A stretch of 64,000 nt of DNA. Source: Sphingomonadales bacterium. Its GTDB lineage: Bacteria > Pseudomonadota > Alphaproteobacteria > Sphingomonadales > Sphingomonadaceae. Positions within the stretch are counted from its first letter, which is position 1; the number at the start of each line of letters is the position of its first letter. Positions 42,613-52,398 of the stretch are shown here, in pieces. The notes under the pieces were generated by a model. The model did not search any database. It was not told the DNA's origin and saw only the letters and a list, made by a program, of their open reading frames with translations. Location: contig JANYGX010000023.1 of NCBI GenBank assembly GCA_025362295.1, positions 40,624 to 104,623 on the forward strand. The letters run 5' to 3'. A program made the translations under genes and the position numbers.

Positions 42613-44222
42613 AAACTTTGGCATTTCTGATGATTGGCATGAGCGCAACAACTGTATTGAAGCCGTTGGTGGAAGCGCCTGCGGTGTGGCGTCATTTCAG
42701 AGCCTATCCTGATTTGGCGGAGGGTGCGAGACTGGCAAAGCTTGGATTGTGGCAACAGGCACAACAACATTTCATAAACGCCTCACTGCGTGATCCGGCG
42801 GATTTAAAAGCCCAGGCCAATCAGCTGTATGCAAACCTTGCTCTGCGAAACTGGCCAGCTGTAAAAAATCAGGCCGATCGATTGATCACAGCGCTGCCTT
42901 CCCATAACAACGAATGGTATCTTTACCGTGCTATGGCATCCTATGCACTTGGTGAGGCAAAGGCTGCACGACTGGATGTGCAACAATCCACGCTGTCAGA
43001 GCGAAAATCAACCGCGCCAAACCATGCAAGAGTTTTGCTTGCACTACTGGAAAAACCACGCGCAGAAACGCCTCGTGTTATCAGCAATCTGCTGGCTCGC
43101 CAGGTATCCGAAAACCAGGCACTGCCAGAAGCGCCGCCGTCGATCAATTGGGGCCCTTTGGTGTATTTTACGGAGGGCAGCCTTGGCTTTGCAAGAGCAG
43201 ACGAAACAATAGCACTGCCCGTGCTTGCCACGTTGAGTGAAATGCCACAGTCGGTTGTGCACACTGTTCAGCAAGCCACGCCTGATGCAGCGCCAATGCC
43301 CTATGCTGCACTGGGTTATCAGGCTTTGGCGCGTGGTGATCAGCAGGCGGCATTGGAGGCCTTTTCCAAAGCACCGCGTAGCGCACAGATTATTGCCCAA
43401 CTTGCCTATATTGAGCAGAGCCTTGGCCACACACAGGCGGCTAAAAAAGATTTCGAAGATGCGGTGGCGCTTGGCAGTGACAGTCCGCAACGCAGTGTCT
43501 GGCAAAGCCAATTGGCCCCCTTAGCCAAGCGGTTTGGCGTAAGCTCGCAAATATTCGTAAGGCTTAAAGCCGTCGATACACGACTGGCCGGCGCGCAAAC
43601 GGCTTTGGGTCTATCCGGTAACTATGCGCAGGCCAGTGCTCGGTTAAATGGCAATCCTGATCGCCCACTAAGCGCTATTGCGACTTTTGCCTCGAGCCTC
43701 GATGCAAAAACCTTACAGGCCAATCCTGCGAGTGCCCAAGCGGGCTTTGGCCTCAGCTGGAAACCGTTTGCCAATATCAATGCTCATATTGATGCGTTGC
43801 GGTTGCTGCAGGTGGGCAAAGCATCCCGAAAGGATTGGGAGTTGCGCATTGGTGCTGGTATGGGCGACGGTTATGGCCCCACTGAAGGTGACACCACGTG
43901 GCTGCACTGGCAGGCAACATCTGATATTGCTTGGATAGGGCTTAAAAAACGCGATGTGTTCGCCGCGGCCAATGGTCGTGTGGGTATGGGTTGGGCGTTT
44001 AAAGACCAATGGGCTCTCACACCTTATCTTGGTTTGAATGCAACTTTGCAAGCCAGCGGCGGCACTGCAACGCAGGTTGAATTCAGCCCCGGCCTGTGGC
44101 TGCATCACGCGACCAAGTCAGGCCTGGCAGGTGCCGACATAAGACTTGAATATCGTCACAAACTGGCTGGCAATGCCGCCAGCGCCAATGGGGCAGCTGT
44201 CACAGCGGCGGTGAATTTTTAG
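42609..44222 (+). CDS. NfrA-like TPR and outer-membrane barrel protein
   Basis: 537 residues. A short hydrophobic N-terminus (MKTLAFLMIGMSATTVL) may be a signal sequence. Residues ~40-330 contain TPR-like helix pairs (AKLGLWQQAQQHFINASLRDP, ALARGDQQAALEAFSKAP, QSLGHTQAAKKDFEDAVALG). From about 380 the sequence alternates in beta-barrel manner and ends in Phe (TAAVNF). The C-terminal part resembles the phage N4 adsorption protein A C-terminal domain. E. coli NfrA is about 990 residues, so this is a shorter relative. Predicted export channel for the product of the GT2 gene (inference). Confidence 0.75.
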   Translation: MKTLAFLMIGMSATTVLKPLVEAPAVWRHFRAYPDLAEGARLAKLGLWQQAQQHFINASLRDPADLKAQANQLYANLALRNWPAVKNQADRLITALPSHNNEWYLYRAMASYALGEAKAARLDVQQSTLSERKSTAPNHARVLLALLEKPRAETPRVISNLLARQVSENQALPEAPPSINWGPLVYFTEGSLGFARADETIALPVLATLSEMPQSVVHTVQQATPDAAPMPYAALGYQALARGDQQAALEAFSKAPRSAQIIAQLAYIEQSLGHTQAAKKDFEDAVALGSDSPQRSVWQSQLAPLAKRFGVSSQIFVRLKAVDTRLAGAQTALGLSGNYAQASARLNGNPDRPLSAIATFASSLDAKTLQANPASAQAGFGLSWKPFANINAHIDALRLLQVGKASRKDWELRIGAGMGDGYGPTEGDTTWLHWQATSDIAWIGLKKRDVFAAANGRVGMGWAFKDQWALTPYLGLNATLQASGGTATQVEFSPGLWLHHATKSGLAGADIRLEYRHKLAGNAASANGAAVTAAVNF

Positions 44223-47200
44223 GCGCTGGTTTCGGTGAGCAGTGCAGCGTTGCCGCCCGCTGCCGCTGTGTTGATGCTAATCACCTGTTCGGAGGCAAAC
44301 CGGCGGAGATAGTTTGGTCCACCGGCTTTTGGTCCCGTGCCAGACAAACCAGAGCCGCCGAAGGGCTGTGTGCCCACAACAGCGCCAATCATGTTGCGGT
44401 TGACATATATGTTGCCTGTCGGAAGCTGTGCGCAAATCTGTTCAATGGTTGCGTTGATACGGCTGTGAATGCCGAGTGTCAGGCCGTAACCAGTTGCTGC
44501 AATGTCATTCAGCAAATCGTTGAGGCCAGATGCCTGCCACCGCACCACATGCAGCACTGGCCCGAACACCTCGGTTTTCAAATCGCCAACACGTGCAAGC
44601 TCAAACATATGCGGGGCAACGTAATAGCCGTGTGCTGGGAGCGGCAAGCTCGACAGTAAAGCATGCTTTTGCTGTTCAGTGGTAAAGCCTTGTGTATGTG
44701 ACAGCAAACGATCGCGTGCGGCTTGGTCAATCACCGGGCCAACATGAGTTGCCGGGTCACGTGGATCGCCAACTTTGAGCTCGTTTGCGGCGCCGCGTAT
44801 CATCTCAATGACCTTGTCGGCAATGTCAGACTGCACGCATAGCAAGCGCAATGCGGAACAGCGTTGGCCGGCCGAGCGAAAGCTTGACATGATCACATCA
44901 TCGGCTACCTGTTCGGGCAGCGCTGTGCCATCGACAATCATGGCATTGATGCCGCCAGTTTCAGCAATGAACGGCACGATGGGTGCGTTGCGGCTTGCCA
45001 GTGTGCGGTTGATTGCCCAGGCCGTTTGGGTGGAGCCGGTAAACGCCACACCAGATGCACGCACATCGGCAACCAGAGCAGCACCGATATCACCACCGCC
45101 CGGCAGCATATGCAATGCAGATTTTGGAACACCCGCCCCATGCAATATTTCAACAGCGAGCATGGCAATAAGTGAGGTTTGCGGTGCCGGTTTGGCAACC
45201 ACAGTATTGCCAGCGACCAGCGCCGCCACCACTTGGCCTATGAAAATTGCCAACGGGAAATTCCACGGTGAAATACATATAAAAACCCCGCGACCACGAA
45301 AACGCAGGCGGTTGTCTTCACCGGTTGGCCCTGGCAATACGGTATCCACGCCAAACTCTTTCACAGCTTCGGCGGCATAGTAGCGACAAAAATCAATTGC
45401 CTCCCGGATTTCTGCAATCGCATCATCAAAAGTTTTGCCAGCTTCGACCTGCAATAATGCAACCAAGCGCGCTTGTCTTATGTGCATATCATCAGCAGCT
45501 TTCAGAAGTGCTGCTGCACGCTCTGCCACGGGCACCGCCTGCCACGTGAAAAACGCTTTGCTTGCAGCCGCCATCGCCTTATCGGCCTGCTGTTCCGTGG
45601 CTTCCACCACGGCGCCAATAGGCGTTGCTGCATCAATAGGGGATAGCATAGGTTTGGATTCGCCGCTTTCAGCCAGTCCATCGATCAGGGGTGCTGCTGT
45701 GGCAAAACCCCTGGCAGCGGCCACAGCTGTGCAGAGATTTGCAAGACTATCAGCATGGCCAAACTCAATGCCAGCGCTGTTGGCACGCGCTGCGCCGTAT
45801 AGCTTTGCTGGTCGCGGTATGTACCGGTTGCGCGCGTGCGACGCCGCACCCAGAACAGCTGATGGTTTTTTCAGTAAATCTGACACCGCCACACGCTTGT
45901 CGGCTGCCATGGCAACAAAACTCGAATTGGCACCGTTTTCAAGTAAGCGCCGCACCAGATACGCTAGCAAGTCTTTATGCCCACCAACCGGCGCATATAC
46001 CCTGCAGGTGGCGTTTGCATGGGTTTCCAGCAAAGATTTATAGACTTCATCGCCCATACCATGCAGGCGCTGGAACTCATAACCTTCCGTGCCGCCAGCC
46101 ATCTCAACGATAGTTGCAATAGTCAGTGCATTGTGGGTGGCAAATTGCGGATAAAGCCTTGGCCTTTGTGCCAACAATTTTTGGGCACACACGATATAAT
46201 TTAAATCCGTTGCTGCTTTCCGGGTGAACACCGGATAATCATCCAGCCCACGTTCCTGGGTGCGCTTGATTTCTGTGTCCCAATAGGCGCCTTTGACCAG
46301 TCGCACCATCAATTGACGATCAAGTTTTTCAGCCAACGCCCCCACCCAGTCTATGACCTCTACGCTGCGTTTCTGGTAGGCTTGAATGGCAAGGCCGAAA
46401 CCGCTCCATCCTGCAAGGCGAGGATCAGCTAGCACGACTGCCAACACATCAAGCGACAGTTCAAGCCGATCAGCTTCTTCTGCATCGAGCGTAAAGTTGA
46501 GGTTATACTCTTTGGCTTTCAAAGCCAATGTGATGACGTTCGGCACAAGTTCACGCATCACGCGGGCATGGCTCACCGCTTCGTAACGCGGATGCAGTGC
46601 CGAAAGCTTCACTGATATACCAGGTCGTTCAGGCAGTGTCGCCACATTGCTGCTGCGCCCAATCGCATCAATGGCGTTTGTGTAGGATTGATAATAGCGC
46701 GCGGCATCCGCACTGGTGCGAGCGCCTTCGCCCAGCATGTCAAACGAATACCGAATTCGGCCCGGTGCACTGGCGCTATTTTTGCGAGCGCGATCAAGCG
46801 CTGTCTCTATCGTTTCCCCAAGAACGAAGTAATTGCCCATCAGGCGCATGGCCTGCCGCGTCGCCGCCCGGATAGCCGGCACACCCAAACGTTTGACCAT
46901 GGCTGCAAGCACGCCGTCTGGCGTTTCACCCGGTTGTATCACACGGCTGCTAAGGCCGAGTGCCCAACTGGTGGCGGTGGTGAGAAGGCCAGTGCCCTGT
47001 GGTTTATGCCCGCTCCAATCTGCTGCTGCCAGTTTGTCCTCGATCAGCTTGTCAGACGTTTCCGCATCAGGCACACGCAGCAAGGCCTCAGCCAGCACCA
47101 TCAGGGCAAGCCCCTCTTTGGTCGCCAGCGAATATGCCTGCAACACATCCTCAATGCTGCCAACGCTGCTGCTGGCGCTGCGAATCGCTGCGATCATTTG

Positions 47201-47326
47201 CATGGCATGGGAATCGATGCGGGCATTGTCAGCGGCAGAAAACCGGATGCTATCCAGTAACTTTGCCACAAGTAATTCATCTTCCTCAGCAAAAGGCGCA
47301 CGAAATGGTGAAATTGAATATGTCAT
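44219..47326 (-). CDS. putA: Bifunctional proline dehydrogenase / P5C dehydrogenase
   Basis: 1035 residues. Proline is oxidised to glutamate in two steps by one polypeptide. The FAD-binding PRODH barrel (about 130-470) includes LMVRLVKGAYWDTEIK and the C-terminal part with ATHNALTIATI. The aldehyde dehydrogenase domain (about 540-1020) has GVFICISPWNFPLAIF, FTGSTQTAW, the Glu in FIAETGGINAM and the catalytic Cys in SAGQRCSALRLLC. The N-terminal ribbon-helix-helix of E. coli PutA is missing, so it is not an autorepressor. Its stop overlaps that of the NfrA-like gene on the other strand. Confidence 0.95.
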   Translation of the reverse strand: MTYSISPFRAPFAEEDELLVAKLLDSIRFSAADNARIDSHAMQMIAAIRSASSSVGSIEDVLQAYSLATKEGLALMVLAEALLRVPDAETSDKLIEDKLAAADWSGHKPQGTGLLTTATSWALGLSSRVIQPGETPDGVLAAMVKRLGVPAIRAATRQAMRLMGNYFVLGETIETALDRARKNSASAPGRIRYSFDMLGEGARTSADAARYYQSYTNAIDAIGRSSNVATLPERPGISVKLSALHPRYEAVSHARVMRELVPNVITLALKAKEYNLNFTLDAEEADRLELSLDVLAVVLADPRLAGWSGFGLAIQAYQKRSVEVIDWVGALAEKLDRQLMVRLVKGAYWDTEIKRTQERGLDDYPVFTRKAATDLNYIVCAQKLLAQRPRLYPQFATHNALTIATIVEMAGGTEGYEFQRLHGMGDEVYKSLLETHANATCRVYAPVGGHKDLLAYLVRRLLENGANSSFVAMAADKRVAVSDLLKKPSAVLGAASHARNRYIPRPAKLYGAARANSAGIEFGHADSLANLCTAVAAARGFATAAPLIDGLAESGESKPMLSPIDAATPIGAVVEATEQQADKAMAAASKAFFTWQAVPVAERAAALLKAADDMHIRQARLVALLQVEAGKTFDDAIAEIREAIDFCRYYAAEAVKEFGVDTVLPGPTGEDNRLRFRGRGVFICISPWNFPLAIFIGQVVAALVAGNTVVAKPAPQTSLIAMLAVEILHGAGVPKSALHMLPGGGDIGAALVADVRASGVAFTGSTQTAWAINRTLASRNAPIVPFIAETGGINAMIVDGTALPEQVADDVIMSSFRSAGQRCSALRLLCVQSDIADKVIEMIRGAANELKVGDPRDPATHVGPVIDQAARDRLLSHTQGFTTEQQKHALLSSLPLPAHGYYVAPHMFELARVGDLKTEVFGPVLHVVRWQASGLNDLLNDIAATGYGLTLGIHSRINATIEQICAQLPTGNIYVNRNMIGAVVGTQPFGGSGLSGTGPKAGGPNYLRRFASEQVISINTAAAGGNAALLTETSA

Positions 47327-47411
47327 AATATTTTATTTAGCACGATTATGGCTGAAAAGCAGAAATAATCTCATAGCTTTTTGCATAAAACTACTGCATA
47401 AAGCGAAAATT

Positions 47412-48650
47412 ATGCATTCAATATCACCTGCGGAAACAACGGCCCTCAACTGGCTTTCAGACCAGCATAATACAATGTTTGAGCACGTTCAGCAGTGGAC
47501 ATCCATCAACAGCGGCAGCCAGAACTTAACCGGCCTTTCGCAGATGAGCCATATTTTGCAACGCGCGTTCAGTGCTTTGGGTGAGCCAAAATTGCTCGCC
47601 CCAACCAAAGTGGACGCCGTCAATGCCAATGGCGAGAGCGTTCCTGTTGTACGCGGCCATAATTTATACCTGTCTGTGCGGCCTCAGGCACCCGTGCAGG
47701 TGGTTCTGGCTGGCCATATGGACACTGTGTTTGGGCTTGATCACAGTTTTCAAAAAGGGCGCGGGATTGAGGGCGACAGACTAAACGCACCAGGGGCTGC
47801 TGACATGAAAGGTGGGCTTTGCGTGATGCTCCATGCCCTAAAAGCCTTTGAGCAGCATCCGGCAGCGCATGAGCTTGGCTATCAGGTGGTCATTAACAGC
47901 GATGAGGAGGTCAGCTCGCTGGGCTCTGCAGCCTTGTTGAATGAGGTTGCAAGCAAAGCCCATCTGGGCTTGGTTTTTGAACCAGCCCAGGCGGACGGCA
48001 CACTGGCTGGCGCACGCAAGGGCATCGGTAATTTTACCGCTGTTGTAAAGGGCCGTGGCGCCCACGCCGGGCGCAACCCTGAACTGGGGCGCAATGCGAT
48101 CACAGCGGTATCCGATTTGTTTGTCGAACTTGGCAAACTGTCAGGTGCGCGCGATGGCCTTACCATTAACCCGGCACGCGTTGAAGGTGGTGGCCCCACC
48201 AATATTGTGCCGGAGCTCGCTGTTGGCCGGTTCGAGGTGCGGGTGAAACAGCATGCAGACAGCGACTTTGCCATGGGCGAAATTAAACAACTGGCAGACA
48301 TGGTGGCCAAGCGCCATGATGTGCAGATTGATCTACATGGACGTTTTAATCGTCTGCCAAAACCGCTTGATACAAGACAACTGGAATTGTTCGATGCCGT
48401 CAAGCTGTGTGGCACAGCACTTGATATTCCGGTGATGTGGCAAGCGTCTGGTGGGTGTTGTGATGGCAATAATCTGGCCGCCGCTGGCCTTGCCGTGGTG
48501 GATACACTGGGTGTGCGTGGTGGCAATATCCATACATCGGAAGAATTTATGATTATTGAAAGCCTGTGTGAACGCGCGAGGTTGACCGCGCTGCTGTTGA
48601 TGCGTCTGGCGACCGGTGTCATTTCAGTGTCACCCAAAACACCATCATGA
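47412..48650 (+). CDS. M20-family hydrolase in the arginine succinyltransferase operon
   Basis: 412 residues, di-zinc carboxypeptidase G2/ArgE-like. Metal and catalytic residues are all present: LAGHMDTVFG, APGAADMKGGLCVM, INSDEEVSSLGS, FEPAQADGTL and HTSEEF. It is the first gene of an array with astA, astD and astB and overlaps astA by ATGA. I infer that it replaces the missing AstE (succinylglutamate desuccinylase), since M20 enzymes remove acyl groups from amino acids. The ATG at 47412 is chosen; the frame stays open far upstream but only as antisense of putA. Confidence 0.85.
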   Translation: MHSISPAETTALNWLSDQHNTMFEHVQQWTSINSGSQNLTGLSQMSHILQRAFSALGEPKLLAPTKVDAVNANGESVPVVRGHNLYLSVRPQAPVQVVLAGHMDTVFGLDHSFQKGRGIEGDRLNAPGAADMKGGLCVMLHALKAFEQHPAAHELGYQVVINSDEEVSSLGSAALLNEVASKAHLGLVFEPAQADGTLAGARKGIGNFTAVVKGRGAHAGRNPELGRNAITAVSDLFVELGKLSGARDGLTINPARVEGGGPTNIVPELAVGRFEVRVKQHADSDFAMGEIKQLADMVAKRHDVQIDLHGRFNRLPKPLDTRQLELFDAVKLCGTALDIPVMWQASGGCCDGNNLAAAGLAVVDTLGVRGGNIHTSEEFMIIESLCERARLTALLLMRLATGVISVSPKTPS

Positions 48651-49675
48651 AACATACAAGCCAACTCGTGGTGCGTGCCGGCACACCAGATGATATAGAT
48701 GCGTTGTATAAGCTTGCCCTGCTCACGGGTGGCGGCTTCACAAACCTGCCAGCCAACCGCGATGGCCTCGCCAAGCGCTTGCAGTTTTCTTACGAGAGTA
48801 TGAAAGCTGAAATCGACACGCCGGGCGGTGAACTTTATATGCTGGTCATGGAAGATATGGCGACCGGCGAGGTGATTGGCACGGCCAGCCTGTTTTCAAA
48901 GCTTGGCTCGGAGTGGCCTTTCTACAGTTTTCGCATCACAAAAATAAACCAGACATCGAAGGAGCTTGGCAAAACCCTGTCATCCGATGTGCTGCATCTG
49001 GTGAATGATTTTGATGGTTGTTCTGAAGTCGGTGGATTGTTTCTCGATGCCGCACGCCGGCAGTCCGGCGCTGGCCGTTTGCTGGCTCGGTGCCGCTACC
49101 TTTTTATTGCTCAGGCCCGCAAACGCTTTGCTGAACGAATTATGGCTGACCTTCGCGGCTATCAGGACGAGAACGGTCAATCACCGTTCTGGGAAGGGCT
49201 TGGCAGACATTTCTTTGATATGGATTTTGCTGATGCAGATCAATTTAATGGCCTGCATGGCAACCAGTTTATTGCAGACCTGATGCCAAAATATCCGATT
49301 TACACACGCATGATGCCAGCATCGGCGCAGGCTGCGATAAGCAAACCGCACTGTGAAGGCTTGGGCGCGCTGAATTTGCTGACACATGAAGGTTTTCGCG
49401 CCGATGGCTATATTGATATTTTTGATGGTGGTCCTTCCGTGCATGCTGTCATTGATGAGTTGCGTTGTGTGAAAGACTCAAAAGCCTCGCGTATTGAAAG
49501 TATTGCAGACAGTGATCAAGCCGATATATCCATGATTGCAAGCGGATCAGCGGCAAATTTTCGCGCGTGTATGGGTGTTGTCACTGCCCATGAAGAGGGT
49601 TGTTCGCTCACATCGCAATCGGCAAAATTGCTTGGGGCAACCACTGGAGATACCATACGCCATGCCCCACTCTGA
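48647..49675 (+). CDS. astA: Arginine N-succinyltransferase
   Basis: 342 residues, first enzyme of the AST arginine catabolic pathway, using succinyl-CoA. It starts with VVRAGTPDDIDALYKLALLTGGGFTNLP and has GLFLDAARRQSGAGRLLARCRYLFIAQ and PKYPIYTRMMPASAQ. Single-chain AstA rather than the two-subunit AruF/AruG form. ATGA overlap with the M20 gene; its end overlaps the start of astD by 14 bases. Confidence 0.95.
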   Translation: MKHTSQLVVRAGTPDDIDALYKLALLTGGGFTNLPANRDGLAKRLQFSYESMKAEIDTPGGELYMLVMEDMATGEVIGTASLFSKLGSEWPFYSFRITKINQTSKELGKTLSSDVLHLVNDFDGCSEVGGLFLDAARRQSGAGRLLARCRYLFIAQARKRFAERIMADLRGYQDENGQSPFWEGLGRHFFDMDFADADQFNGLHGNQFIADLMPKYPIYTRMMPASAQAAISKPHCEGLGALNLLTHEGFRADGYIDIFDGGPSVHAVIDELRCVKDSKASRIESIADSDQADISMIASGSAANFRACMGVVTAHEEGCSLTSQSAKLLGATTGDTIRHAPL

Positions 49676-51083
49676 ACTTATATCAACCAACCCGTGCTCA
49701 GATGCCGTTGTCTGGCAAGGCCCGATGGCAACGGTTGAAGATGTTGCAGCAGCCGTTCGCAAAGCCCGCAAGGCCTTCACAACCTGGTCAAGCTTTTCCC
49801 TAGTGGACCGAGTCGAGGTGGCGCAACGCTATGCCGCACTGGTTATCAAAAAAGCAGAAGCCTTTGCACAGTTGATTGCCGAGGAAACCGGCAAGCCGTT
49901 TTGGGAAGCCAAAACAGAAGTGGCAAGCGTTGCTGCCAAGGTGGAAATTTCGATATTTGCCCAGCGTGAACGAACCGGCACAGTTGCTGTGTCCGATGGC
50001 AATACAGCGCGTGTGCTGCGGCACAAGCCGCACGGGGTGCTGGCTGTACTGGGTCCGTATAACTTTCCTGCGCATTTACCCAATGGCCATATTGTGCCGG
50101 CACTCATTGCCGGTAACACTGTCGTCTTCAAACCCAGCGAGTGGACGCCAGCTGTGGCACTTTATATGGCCGAACTTTGGTATGAGGCCGGGTTGCCGAA
50201 GGATGCCCTAAATGTGCTGATTGGCGATGCCATCACTGGCCGTGCGCTCAGCCAGCACCCAGACATCGATGGCTTGCTGTTTACCGGCAGTGCACCCACA
50301 GGCATGGCGCTCCACCGCCAGTTTGCCGGACAGCCGCATAAAATCCTGGCATTGGAAATGGGTGGCAATAACCCGCTGATTATCTGGGATGTGCCGGATG
50401 TGCAGATGGCAGCGCAGATAATTGTGGCCTCCGCTTATCAGACAGCTGGGCAGCGCTGCACCTGTGCACGGCGTTTGATCATCCCCAAAGGCATGGCGGG
50501 CCAACATATTGTCGATGCTGTGCTGGTTCTGATCGACCGGTTGATCGTTGGCGCACAGTTTGATGATCCACAGCCGTTCATGGGTCCGGTGATCGGCAAC
50601 AGTGTGGCTGATAAACTGATTGCGCAGGCGCAAGTTCTTCATGAGCGCGGCGGCATAGAATTGCGTACACTGCGTCGTTTGGCATTAGGCAAGCCTCATC
50701 TCAGCCCCTCGCTGGTGGATGTTACCAACATCAGCAACCGGAGTGATGACGAAATTTTCGGGCCGCTTTTGCAAATCATTCGAGTCAAGGATTTTTCCGT
50801 TGCGTTGACTGAAGCCAACGCAACACAATTTGGTTTGGCTGCTGGGCTCGTTGGTGGCGATCGCAGTTTGTACGAACGGTTTTTACGCGGTAGCCGCGCT
50901 GGTATTGTCAACTGGAACTCGCCGCTCACCGGCGCTGCAAGTGCATCGCCGTTCGGTGGTATCGGCATGAGCGGCAACCACCGGCCCAGTGCCTATTATG
51001 CGGCAGACTATGCAGCCTATCCTGTGGCCGGACTGGAGCAGGATCTACCCTTCATAAACGCGCTTACGGGATTGAAACCATGA
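49662..51083 (+). CDS. astD: N-succinylglutamate 5-semialdehyde dehydrogenase
   Basis: 473 residues, aldehyde dehydrogenase family. Motifs: LGPYNFPAHLPNGHIVPALIAGNTVVFKPSEWTP, FTGSAPTGMALHRQF, catalytic Glu in LALEMGGNNPL, catalytic Cys in TAGQRCTCARR, and the C-terminal SPFGGIGMSGNHRPSAYYAADY typical of AstD. The start at 49662 has a GGAGA site; the longer frame to 49536 lies wholly inside astA. It overlaps astB by ATGA. Confidence 0.95.
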   Translation: MPHSELISTNPCSDAVVWQGPMATVEDVAAAVRKARKAFTTWSSFSLVDRVEVAQRYAALVIKKAEAFAQLIAEETGKPFWEAKTEVASVAAKVEISIFAQRERTGTVAVSDGNTARVLRHKPHGVLAVLGPYNFPAHLPNGHIVPALIAGNTVVFKPSEWTPAVALYMAELWYEAGLPKDALNVLIGDAITGRALSQHPDIDGLLFTGSAPTGMALHRQFAGQPHKILALEMGGNNPLIIWDVPDVQMAAQIIVASAYQTAGQRCTCARRLIIPKGMAGQHIVDAVLVLIDRLIVGAQFDDPQPFMGPVIGNSVADKLIAQAQVLHERGGIELRTLRRLALGKPHLSPSLVDVTNISNRSDDEIFGPLLQIIRVKDFSVALTEANATQFGLAAGLVGGDRSLYERFLRGSRAGIVNWNSPLTGAASASPFGGIGMSGNHRPSAYYAADYAAYPVAGLEQDLPFINALTGLKP

Positions 51084-52393
51084 CAGCGCAAGAGATCAAT
51101 TTCGATGGCCTGATCGGCCCGACACACAATTATGCAGGCTTGTCGCTGGGCAATGTGGCGTCTTCAAAAAATGCCGGTGGTGTTGCCAGACCAAAACTGG
51201 CAGCCCTTCAGGGTCTTGAGAAAATGCGCCTGATGCTTAGCCTTGGGCTGGGGCAAGGCGTCTTGCTGCCGCATCTGCGACCGCATCTGCCAACACTTCA
51301 CGCGCTTGGCTTTCGCGGCTCGCCAGAGCGCATGATTGCGGACGCTCATACAGCAGATCCGGCACTGCTGCGTGTTGCAACTTCCGCTTCAAGCATGTGG
51401 ACGGCCAATGCGGCGACTGTGTCACCAAGTGCCGATACATTGGACGGGAAAGTACATTTAACACCGGCTAATCTGGCGACAATGCTCCACCGCTCGATTG
51501 AGCACCCATTCACTGAAAAAATGCTGCACACAATTTTTCATGACCAGACACATTTTTCCGTGCATTCAGCTCTTCCCGGCGGCACTCATCTGGGTGATGA
51601 AGGGGCTGCCAATCATGGCCGACTGTCGGGCGATCATGGTCATGCCGGAGTCGAGATGTTTGTCTACAGTGACAAGTCAGGTGGCCGTTACCCCGGTCGC
51701 CAAACGCTGCGCGCAAGCCAGGCCGTTGCGCGGTTACATGGGTTGTCACCCGAGCGCACAGTTTTTATGCAACAGGCGAACGCTGCCATCGAGGCTGGGG
51801 CTTTTCACAATGATGTTGTGAGCGTTACAAACGGCTCTGTTTTGTTTGCCCACAGCGGGGCATTTGAAAACCAGCCAGCTGCCATGGAAAGTTTACGCAT
51901 AGCGTATCCGGCCCTTGAGGTTGTTGAAGTGGCTGAAGCTGTTGTGCCAATGGCGGATGCCATAAGCTCTTATCTTTTCAATTCGCAACTGATCACATTG
52001 CCCGATGAGTCGATGATTTTGATTTTGCCAACGGAAGTTCAGCAAACGCTGTCAACAGCGGCCTATGTTGCTGATCTACTCACGCACAATACGCCCATCA
52101 AACAGGCACGATACATCGATGTGCGCGAAAGCATGAAAAACGGTGGCGGCCCGGCATGCCTGCGTCTGCGTGTTGTGCTGACCGAGGCAGAAAAATCTGC
52201 TGTTGATCAGCGTTTTCTTATGGATGCAAAAAAACTTGCCGTGCTTGAAGCCTGGGTAAAAGCCACCTACCCAGATGAAATTCGCCCCGATGATCTTGGT
52301 GATATCGCGCTGCACAGGCAATGCCTTGAGGCATTGGATGCGCTCACGAAAACTCTAAATCTGGGCAGCCTTTATGAGTTTCAGGCACTTTAA
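51080..52393 (+). CDS. astB: N-succinylarginine dihydrolase
   Basis: 437 residues, second AST enzyme, which hydrolyses N-succinylarginine to succinylornithine, ammonia and CO2. It begins with EINFDGLIGPTHNYAGLSLGNVASSKN and has ESMKNGGGPACLRLRVVLTEAE near the end, which holds the catalytic Cys of the amidinotransferase-like fold. Typical length. Last gene of the ast set; convergent with msrA five bases downstream. Confidence 0.96.
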   Translation: MTAQEINFDGLIGPTHNYAGLSLGNVASSKNAGGVARPKLAALQGLEKMRLMLSLGLGQGVLLPHLRPHLPTLHALGFRGSPERMIADAHTADPALLRVATSASSMWTANAATVSPSADTLDGKVHLTPANLATMLHRSIEHPFTEKMLHTIFHDQTHFSVHSALPGGTHLGDEGAANHGRLSGDHGHAGVEMFVYSDKSGGRYPGRQTLRASQAVARLHGLSPERTVFMQQANAAIEAGAFHNDVVSVTNGSVLFAHSGAFENQPAAMESLRIAYPALEVVEVAEAVVPMADAISSYLFNSQLITLPDESMILILPTEVQQTLSTAAYVADLLTHNTPIKQARYIDVRESMKNGGGPACLRLRVVLTEAEKSAVDQRFLMDAKKLAVLEAWVKATYPDEIRPDDLGDIALHRQCLEALDALTKTLNLGSLYEFQAL

Positions 52394-52398
52394 AGGTA

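Noticed and set aside
46833..47411. In-frame extension of the M20 hydrolase by 193 codons upstream
   Set aside because: The region is the antisense of the putA start and has no family similarity; the ATG at 47412 gives a full-length M20 protein.
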